From Chitinophagaceae bacterium UBA5175 (lineage in GTDB: Bacteria > Bacteroidota > Bacteroidia > Chitinophagales > Chitinophagaceae): a stretch of 39,670 nucleotides of DNA. Where the stretch lies: positions 1 to 39,670 of the forward strand of contig DHWT01000323.1 in NCBI GenBank assembly GCA_002413325.1, given 5' to 3'. Position 1 is the first letter of the stretch. Each line of letters begins with the position of its first letter. The notes under the pieces were generated by a model. That model was given only the letters and a program-made list of their open reading frames with translations. It had not been told where the DNA came from and ran no database searches. Below are positions 33,785 through 39,670 of this stretch, in pieces. The translations under genes and the position numbers were made by a program.

Positions 33785-34519
33785 TCACTCCAATCTAAAA
33801 TTGATTGGCTGCTGTTTATACGATTTAACGTTATGCCCGTTTTGGAAAGCAGGCTGCCATTTCCCGGAATTTTTAATAATCCTCATGGCCTCAGCATCTA
33901 TCGAATATTCCACGGAACGGGAAATGACAGGTTCAATAACAAATCCCTCCTTATCAACAATAAACCGAACAACAGCCTGCCCCTGAATATTTCCGCTCAT
34001 CGCCCGTTCGGGATATTTAAGATTCCCAAGCAGATATTTAGACCAGCCTTTTAAGCCCCCCGGAAATTCAGATTCCTTTTCATCCTTAAAGGAAGGAACA
34101 GAATCTTTTTTTACGGTGTCCAGATCAAATTTCTCCATGAGTGTATCATTCCTGTACAGAAAACGGATACGGTGATTCAGGCTGTCCCCACTAAGCTTGT
34201 AAGATTCTCCATTACGCTTTCCCTCGCTAAAATGTGCGACGGAATCAATAAATCCCTTTGCATTGTAATGATATGACACACCATTTATTTCGTTACCGTC
34301 CTTATCCCGGTACTGCTCGCTCTTGATTAAGGGACCGGTAAAATGATAAAAGTCCCATTGCCAGCAAGTATCATTCAGGGGATAGGTATGCAATAAAAAG
34401 TGGGCTGTTTCGATTTTGGTCGGTTTCCAGTTGGCGTCAAAAACATAGAACGATTCCTTCTCCTGCGATCTGGCTTTTAGCGTAAAACACACCAAAAAAT
34501 AAAGAGGTAGTTTTTTCAT
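33785..34519 (-). CDS. Exported TonB C-terminal-domain protein
   Basis: The 244-residue protein has a signal peptide (LPLYFLVCFTLKARSQE) and a MORN-like central part (GPLIKSEQYRDKDGNEINGV, EGKRNGESYKL). It ends with a TonB-C domain that has the usual marks: EFPGG (151-155), KYPERAMSGNIQGQAVVRF, DKEGFVIEPVI and GKWQPAFQNG. It lacks the N-terminal anchor of true TonB, so it is probably a periplasmic binding module and not an energy transducer. Its ATG overlaps the stop of the protease gene by one base (TAATG), so the two are coupled. Confidence 0.8.
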   Translation of the reverse strand: MKKLPLYFLVCFTLKARSQEKESFYVFDANWKPTKIETAHFLLHTYPLNDTCWQWDFYHFTGPLIKSEQYRDKDGNEINGVSYHYNAKGFIDSVAHFSEGKRNGESYKLSGDSLNHRIRFLYRNDTLMEKFDLDTVKKDSVPSFKDEKESEFPGGLKGWSKYLLGNLKYPERAMSGNIQGQAVVRFIVDKEGFVIEPVISRSVEYSIDAEAMRIIKNSGKWQPAFQNGHNVKSYKQQPINFRLE

Positions 34520-35535
34520 TATCGTATATAAAAACTCGTTTGCTCAATTTTATTTCCGACAAGTTTCATTTTTCTCCAGCTGCTGTTGTCGTTGAGAGGC
34601 ACCCATCTTTTCTCTTCGCTCCGGTAGTGCCAGTCCTTATCTTTTTGATAAAACAGCTTCATCGTTACCCCCTCAACAATTTTTAGAATCTCATTGTCAT
34701 GGTAATTCAACTGGTCATAATCCGTATAAGCCAGCTGAGCCATTTCTGAATAGAGTTCATTTAATTCCAGCAGCTTGCTGTTAACGGTGTTATCCAGTTC
34801 TTCTACATTTAATCCAATTTCCAGGGCTTCCCGAATGGTTATCGGATAAGAATGGGACGGATAATTTGAATTCAGAATGTTACTGATCTTTTCTGCCGCT
34901 TTTTTATCCGACATATGGTAGGATAAAATATCCGTTGTCAGCTTAATCGATAAAGAGGTGGCCCGGTCCACAGATCCAATAACCAGTGGATGGATATGGG
35001 CGTAAATATCAGAATATGGGTTTGTGTCATTACTCTGTTTATTGGTATTCCAAAGATTAATCACCCGGCTCAGTTCATTCTGGCTTACACTCACCCTGTC
35101 ATTAAACTTGTCAATTGGTGATAAGTCATGTGTGATCGAAGTGTCAATGGCCGACAAATATCCCAGTGGGCCCATACTTATTTTATCCGCTCCTAAGACC
35201 AGCATGGTTGCTGCCGAAGCACAATCCAACGGAACCAGGGCTATTATTTTTTTATAATATTTCCTTAATAGGTTAACGATTCGTAATGAAGCTTCCCCGG
35301 AACCACCATCGCTTTTAATAAAAAGATAAAGACTGTCATTCTTTTGTTTGCCTTTTAAAACTTCATAAAAAGCAACTATGTCGTCGCCAACTATTCTGCT
35401 GTTTGCTGAAATCCAATAGGAAATAAAATCACCTTTCAAATTTTGAGAAATAGATTTTACCACATCCTGTGTTTCCTTAAACAAAATCGGTGGGGTTTTA
35501 ATGTCGATTTTCTTAGTGGTTGTTTTTTTCAACAT
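34519..35535 (-). CDS. Serine dehydrogenase proteinase (SDH/ClpP-like fold) family protein
   Basis: The 338-residue protein has a ClpP/crotonase-type core: LYLFIKSDGGSGEASLRIVN (oxyanion-type glycines at 77-80), ALVPLDCASAATMLVLGADK with candidate nucleophile S107, and MGPLGYLSAIDTSI. This is the layout of PF01972 SDH-type proteases. There is no signal peptide or clear membrane helix, so it is probably cytoplasmic. The last ~100 residues are an extra charged domain ending SSWRKMKLVGNKIEQTSFYI. It is the first gene of a two-gene unit with the TonB-C protein, an unusual partner, and is transcribed divergently from imuA. Confidence 0.75.
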   Translation of the reverse strand: MLKKTTTKKIDIKTPPILFKETQDVVKSISQNLKGDFISYWISANSRIVGDDIVAFYEVLKGKQKNDSLYLFIKSDGGSGEASLRIVNLLRKYYKKIIALVPLDCASAATMLVLGADKISMGPLGYLSAIDTSITHDLSPIDKFNDRVSVSQNELSRVINLWNTNKQSNDTNPYSDIYAHIHPLVIGSVDRATSLSIKLTTDILSYHMSDKKAAEKISNILNSNYPSHSYPITIREALEIGLNVEELDNTVNSKLLELNELYSEMAQLAYTDYDQLNYHDNEILKIVEGVTMKLFYQKDKDWHYRSEEKRWVPLNDNSSWRKMKLVGNKIEQTSFYIR

Positions 35536-35849
35536 GAATATTTTATTGATCAGCTAATATATTTCCTCTATAGGTTCAGGCTTGGGAGCCTTCAGGAATT
35601 TATAAAGATTCCAATTTATACTTTTTGCTTTTAGTATTGTTTTTATTACTGCAATAATGCCATAATAAGGGCTAAATTGTTCTGTAGTAAGTGATTTCAC
35701 TTAGGAGCCGGTTGCATAGAATCTGAAATTACTGCAGGATATTTAAACCGGTTCTCAAATTAATTCCCAACAACTATTTTTAATTGAATTGCAGGAGTCT
35801 GTTTAGGGATAAATACCCAAAAAAGAATGATTAAATAAACTTCTCAATT
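35536..35849. other. Divergent promoter region between the protease operon and imuA
   Basis: No coding frame. It contains the inverted repeat TAAGT-GATTTC-ACTTAG (35688-35704), similar to the one at 31880. That site may serve the minus-strand protease operon. The shared imuA palindrome follows at 35850. Confidence 0.45.
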
Positions 35850-35864
35850 GCTAATATTTTTAGT
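35850..35864 (+). promoter_or_regulatory. Palindromic operator upstream of the intact imuA (shared motif, copy 3)
   Basis: GCTAATA-T-TTTTAGT is an imperfect version (5 of 7 pairs) of the 7+1+7 palindrome found at 21918 and 27804. It is followed by ATTTTAGCAG. It ends 46 bp before the imuA ATG, close to the spacing of the other two copies. Confidence 0.55.
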
Positions 35865-35910
35865 ATTTTAGCAGCCTGCCTGCTCCTTTTTCAGGGGTCG
35901 GGATTATAAA

Positions 35911-36645
35911 ATGCTCAGCGCCAAATCAGATATCATCAGCCGCCTGAAAAGAGAGATCCTTCCCCTGGAAGGGTTGAGGGCAACGCGGCCGGAATCGGCC
36001 AGGGGACTGGGTTTAGACTTTATGAGTGAGGCTTTCCCGCAGGGATCCTTCCCCCTGGGTGCCGTGCATGAGCTGATTAATGAGGGAGCGGAATCCGCCA
36101 TAGCCTCCGTAGGTTTTATAGCCGGACTGTTGGGCGGACTGATGAAAAACGGAGGGGCTACAGTCTGGATTGGAAACGCCCCCACCCTCTTTCCACCGGC
36201 ACTCAAAACTTTCGGTATCAATCCCGGCCAGGTGATTTTCATCGACCTGAAAAAAGAAAAGGACCAGCTCTGGGCCATGGAAGAAGCATTGAAATGTTCT
36301 GCTCTCTCCGCCGTCATCGGAGAAATACCGGAACTCAGCTTCACCCACTCCCGCCGGTTCCAGCTCGCGGTGGAACAATCAAAAACAACCGGTTTTATCT
36401 TAAGAAATAGTCCACGCGCTTTAACTCCCAACGCCTGCATCGCGCGTTGGAAAATAAAACCTTTGCCTTCGATCAATGAAGAGGGACTGCCCGGTCTCGG
36501 TCACCCGGCCTGGGAAGTCAGTCTCCTGAAAATACGCAACGGCCGCCCGCAGTCCTGGATCGTAGAATGGAAAAACGGGAAATTCCGGCAGGTCGCAGAA
36601 GCCGCACCGGCCATCATCCTCCACCCCACCCGAAAAACAGGATGA
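35911..36645 (+). CDS. imuA: ImuA, RecA-like mutasome accessory protein
   Basis: The 244-residue protein contains a RecA-like core: PLGAVHELINEGAESAIASVGFIAGLLGG where RecA has its Walker A loop (degenerate here), then VIFIDLKKEKDQLWAMEEAL and SALSAVIGEIPELSFTHSRRFQLAVEQS. It is called ImuA because it is followed immediately by imuB and dnaE2. In other bacteria ImuA, ImuB and DnaE2 (ImuC) form the damage-induced mutasome for error-prone lesion bypass. The stop lies 1 bp before the imuB ATG. A broken, about 90% similar copy lies at 27873. Confidence 0.9.
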   Translation: MLSAKSDIISRLKREILPLEGLRATRPESARGLGLDFMSEAFPQGSFPLGAVHELINEGAESAIASVGFIAGLLGGLMKNGGATVWIGNAPTLFPPALKTFGINPGQVIFIDLKKEKDQLWAMEEALKCSALSAVIGEIPELSFTHSRRFQLAVEQSKTTGFILRNSPRALTPNACIARWKIKPLPSINEEGLPGLGHPAWEVSLLKIRNGRPQSWIVEWKNGKFRQVAEAAPAIILHPTRKTG

Positions 36646-36646
36646 G

Positions 36647-38173
36647 ATGCCGCGCTTCGTCACCATATGGTTCCGTCACCTGAAGACGGACTGGCAGTCC
36701 GTCCGCCAGCCCACCCTTCGCTCCCTTCCCTTCGTACTCGCCATACCCGATCACGGTCGCAAGATCATCACAGCTGCCAACCCCCTCGCCCAGCAACAGG
36801 GCATCGAACCGGGCATGGTCGTTGCCGACGCGAAGGCCATCTTTCCTTCGCTCAAAATCATCGACGACGATCCCTCTCTCCCTGAAAAATTATTAAAATC
36901 CATCGCCAAATACTGTATCCGCTATACCGATACCGTCGCCATCGACCTGCCCGACGGATTAATATTAGACGCGACCGGATGCGCACACCTCTGGGGAGGA
37001 GAGAAAAACTATATCGCTGAAATAAATTCCCGTTTAACCAATCGCGGTTACGATGTACGCGCCACCATGGCCGACACCATCGGCGCAGCCTGGGCCATCG
37101 CCCATTATGGCGGTTCATCACCCATCATAGAACCCGGAAAACAGATGGAAGCGCTATTGAATCTTCCACCCTCAGCACTCAGATTAGAACCCGAGGTCAC
37201 CGACCGTCTCTATAAACTCGGTCTCCGTAAAATTAGCCAGTTCATCAACATGCCACGTGCTGCCCTGCGCCGGCGTTTTGGTCAGCATACGATTCTCAGA
37301 TTGGATCAGGCCCTCGGCAACGCAGATGAACCCATCACACCCATCATCCCGCCCGAACCCTTTCGTGAGCGGCTGCCCTGCCTGGAACCCATCGTCACAC
37401 TGACGGGAATCGAAATCGCACTCCAAAGAATGCTTAACGCCCAAAGCCTGACACTTAACGCTAAAGGCATGGGCTTACGGAAAGCTGTTTTTACATGCTA
37501 TCGAATAGACAATAAAGTAGAGCAGGTAGAAATCGGAACCAGTCGCGCTACGGCCAACCCGAAACACCTCTTCAAACTCTTCGAAGAAAAAATACAAACC
37601 ATCGAACCGGCCCTGGGTATCGAACTCTTCATACTCGACGCCACCAGGACAGAAAAAATAATCAACCGCCAGGAATCCATCTGGTCAACAACAGGCGGTC
37701 TCGAGGACCCCGCCATCGCGGAACTGGTGGATCGTCTTTCCAACCGCTTTGGATCATCACCCATCAAACGTTATCAGCCGGATGAACGGCATATGCCGGA
37801 GAATTCTTTTAAACCCGTAGTGAATCTGCTTGAATCAATGGTTGACGGTTCACGGTTGACGGTTGACGGATTTCAGTGGACGACTGACAGACTTAGGCCG
37901 ATCAGCCTGCTTTCTCGTCCGGAACCGATAGATGTAACAGCGCCGATACCCGACTACCCGCCCATGAACTTCCGCTACCGGAACAAACTGCATAAAATAA
38001 AAAAAGCCGACGGGCCGGAACGGATCGAACCGGAATGGTGGATCAGCGAGGGGCGCCACCGTGACTACTACGCCGTGGAAGACGAAGAAGGCGGTCGCTA
38101 CTGGATCTTCCGCGCGGGCCACTACGCGGCGGACCGTTCCCCGAACTGGTTCATCCACGGATATTTTGCTTAA
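36647..38173 (+). CDS. imuB: ImuB, Y-family polymerase-like clamp-binding protein
   Basis: The 508-residue protein starts MPRFVTIWFRHLKTDW. It has Y-family segments (PFVLAIPDHGRKIITAANPLA, GIEPGMVVADAKAIFP, DATGCAHLWGGEKNY, RATMADTIGAAWAIAHYG) and a little-finger/C-terminal part ending in GGRYWIFRAGHY. The acidic DxD residue pair that Y-family enzymes need near the N-terminus is absent, as usual for ImuB, which acts as an adaptor linking DnaE2 to the sliding clamp. A run of four 7-bp repeats inserts VDGSRLTVDG into the linker. The dnaE2 ATG is 4 bp downstream. Confidence 0.93.
   Translation: MPRFVTIWFRHLKTDWQSVRQPTLRSLPFVLAIPDHGRKIITAANPLAQQQGIEPGMVVADAKAIFPSLKIIDDDPSLPEKLLKSIAKYCIRYTDTVAIDLPDGLILDATGCAHLWGGEKNYIAEINSRLTNRGYDVRATMADTIGAAWAIAHYGGSSPIIEPGKQMEALLNLPPSALRLEPEVTDRLYKLGLRKISQFINMPRAALRRRFGQHTILRLDQALGNADEPITPIIPPEPFRERLPCLEPIVTLTGIEIALQRMLNAQSLTLNAKGMGLRKAVFTCYRIDNKVEQVEIGTSRATANPKHLFKLFEEKIQTIEPALGIELFILDATRTEKIINRQESIWSTTGGLEDPAIAELVDRLSNRFGSSPIKRYQPDERHMPENSFKPVVNLLESMVDGSRLTVDGFQWTTDRLRPISLLSRPEPIDVTAPIPDYPPMNFRYRNKLHKIKKADGPERIEPEWWISEGRHRDYYAVEDEEGGRYWIFRAGHYAADRSPNWFIHGYFA
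37840..37867 (+). repeat. Four 7-bp tandem repeats inside imuB
   Basis: GGTTGAC, GGTTCAC, GGTTGAC, GGTTGAC run without a gap and encode part of VDGSRLTVDG in the linker between the polymerase-like core and the C-terminal region. Adding or losing one unit (7 bp) would shift the frame, so the tract could act as a mutation-prone switch. Confidence 0.7.
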
Positions 38174-38177
38174 CACA

Positions 38178-39670
38178 ATGGAATACACCGAACTCGAAAT
38201 AACGTCCAACTTCAGCTTCCTCCGCGGCGCTTCCCACCCGGAAGAAATCGTCGAATACGCGGCCTCCCTGGGCTATTCCGAAATCGGCATCACGGATAGG
38301 AACAGTCTCGCGGGGATCGTACGCGCGCATGTCGCGGCAAAAGCCTCCGGCATGCGGATCCTGCCTGCCGCGCGACTGGACTTCACCGACGGTCCTCCGC
38401 TGCTCGCCTACCCGGCTAACCTGGAGGGCTATACGCAGTTGTCCGGTCTGCTCACCACCGGCAACCTGCGTGCAGAAAAAGGAAAATGTGAGCTCCATAC
38501 GGCCGATGCCTTTGTCGCGCTGAAAGACCTGCGTCTCATCGCCATTCCGCCCACGGCCCTCAATGCGGAATTTGCATTCGACCCTTGCTTCGAAAAAAAT
38601 CTTTCCATCTATCGGGAAGTCTTTGGTGAACGATTATACCTCGCCGCTACCCGCCGTTATCTGGGCGACGACGCCAAACAGCTCTTCCGTCTCGCGCAGA
38701 TCTCGAAACGTTTGGCCATTCCGCTGGTCGCCACCAACGATGTGCATTACCATAACCCGGAACGCCGTCAGCTGCAGGATGTGCTCACCTGCATCCGTGA
38801 GAAATGCACCATTCAAAATGCCGGATACAAACTGCAACAGAACGCCGAGCGTCACCTGAAGTCAGTCGCCGAAATGAAAAGGCTCTTCCTCCACTATCCC
38901 GAAGCCATCCGCGCTACGCAGGAGATCGTGGAAGCCTGTCAGTTCTCTTTAAGCGAATTAAAATATGTATATCCCGAAGAACTCACCACCGAAGGCAGGA
39001 CCCCGCAGGAAGAGATCGTCCATCTCGCCTGGAAGGGCGCGCGGGAACATTACGGAGAAATCATTCCGGAAACCATTTCAAAAAATATACGCTATGAACT
39101 CCGCTTCATCGAAGAGATGAACTACGCGGCCTATTTTCTCACGGTCTACGATATCGTGCGCTATGCCCGCTCGCAGGGCATCCTCTGCCAGGGCCGCGGA
39201 TCGGCGGCCAACAGCACCATCTGTTACTGTCTCGGCATCACCAGCGTGGACCCCACGAAATTTGATCTCTTATTCGAACGCTTCATCTCCTCGGCGCGCA
39301 ACGAACCGCCCGATATCGACGTGGACTTTGAACACGAGCGCCGCGAAGAAGTGATCCAGTACATCTACAATAAATACGGGCGCGAACGGGCCGCCATCGT
39401 AGCCACCGTAACACAGGAGCGGCAGCGTGGTTCCATCCTTGACGTGGGTAAGGCCATGGGTCTCTCGGTGGATACGATCAAACAGATCTCTTCTTCCATC
39501 CGGGAGTTCAGGCCCGAATTCCTGGAAGGCAAACTCGGGGCCGGACAGGCGTTGAATCCGCTGGATCCTTTATTACGAAAAACTTTAGAACTCACCGGAC
39601 AGCTCATGGGATTTCCGCGGCAGCTCGGCATGCATACCGGCGGATTCGTGATCACCCAGGGGAAATTATC
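38178..39670 (+). CDS. dnaE2: Error-prone DNA polymerase DnaE2 (ImuC), 5' part
   Basis: ATG 38178 opens a frame that runs off the right edge after 497 codons, about half of the ~1,050 expected. The PHP domain starts YTELEITSNFSFLRGASHPE, with the TSNFSFLRG form typical of DnaE2 and not the His-rich start of DnaE1. YEAVEACQ-like and NDVHYH segments follow. The palm region shows CQGRGSAANSTICYCLGIT and NEPPDIDVDFEHERREEVIQ, which carries the catalytic aspartates. It performs lesion-bypass synthesis with ImuA and ImuB. It begins 4 bp after imuB, completing the operon order. Confidence 0.95.
   Translation, partial: MEYTELEITSNFSFLRGASHPEEIVEYAASLGYSEIGITDRNSLAGIVRAHVAAKASGMRILPAARLDFTDGPPLLAYPANLEGYTQLSGLLTTGNLRAEKGKCELHTADAFVALKDLRLIAIPPTALNAEFAFDPCFEKNLSIYREVFGERLYLAATRRYLGDDAKQLFRLAQISKRLAIPLVATNDVHYHNPERRQLQDVLTCIREKCTIQNAGYKLQQNAERHLKSVAEMKRLFLHYPEAIRATQEIVEACQFSLSELKYVYPEELTTEGRTPQEEIVHLAWKGAREHYGEIIPETISKNIRYELRFIEEMNYAAYFLTVYDIVRYARSQGILCQGRGSAANSTICYCLGITSVDPTKFDLLFERFISSARNEPPDIDVDFEHERREEVIQYIYNKYGRERAAIVATVTQERQRGSILDVGKAMGLSVDTIKQISSSIREFRPEFLEGKLGAGQALNPLDPLLRKTLELTGQLMGFPRQLGMHTGGFVITQGKL

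Overview
The window looks like a chromosome segment of a Bacteroidota bacterium, most likely from the Chitinophagaceae or a nearby family. This is inferred from an ECF sigma factor with a FecR-type anti-sigma partner, RteC and DUF6266 proteins, many signal peptides ending in an 'AQ' cleavage site, small TonB-C proteins, and promoter-like TAnnTTTG sequences without strong Shine-Dalgarno sites. No tRNA, rRNA or CRISPR array was seen. All calls come from reading the sequence and translations by eye; no database search was run.

Layout. 1-6.2 kb is a decayed accessory stretch. It holds an edge-truncated gene, a SAM methyltransferase, a secreted peroxiredoxin, a YefM/YoeB toxin-antitoxin pair with its operator, and three genes broken by an in-frame stop or by single-base shifts. 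6.5-12.8 kb is a minus-strand sugar-catabolism operon: GH88-type unsaturated-uronyl hydrolase, TIM-barrel epimerase/isomerase, Gfo/Idh/MocA dehydrogenase, SDR and MFS permease. An NAD(P)-binding protein lies upstream. 12.9-18.4 kb carries an IS3-type transposase remnant, RteC, an ECF sigma/anti-sigma pair, and a phage-flavoured set of small proteins (holin-like, DUF5675, Ig-like, HTH, DUF6266). Several short tandem-repeat arrays sit around these genes. 18.6-20.8 kb holds two secreted proteins, one made of TPRs.

21.0-27.4 kb is a compact, AT-rich defence island. It contains a PLD nuclease with zinc ribbons, then an overlapping operon of Vsr endonuclease, C5-cytosine methyltransferase and MvaI/BcnI-type restriction enzyme, then a large SIR2/P-loop NTPase protein. 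27.8-28.7 kb is a broken partial copy of imuA-imuB. 28.7-35.5 kb carries secreted and lipoproteins (two divergent 352-residue paralogues, a short SIMPL protein) and an operon of a serine-dehydrogenase-type protease with a TonB-C protein. 35.9 kb to the right edge is the intact mutagenesis cassette imuA-imuB-dnaE2 (dnaE2 runs off the window).

The most interesting signal is a 15-bp palindrome of the form ACTAATA-N-TATTAGT followed by TT(A/T)GC. It lies 38-54 bp upstream of the start codons of three units: the Vsr-methyltransferase-restriction operon, the broken imuA copy and the intact imuA. This suggests that one repressor, possibly of DNA-damage-response type, controls both error-prone synthesis and a restriction-modification/mismatch-repair operon.
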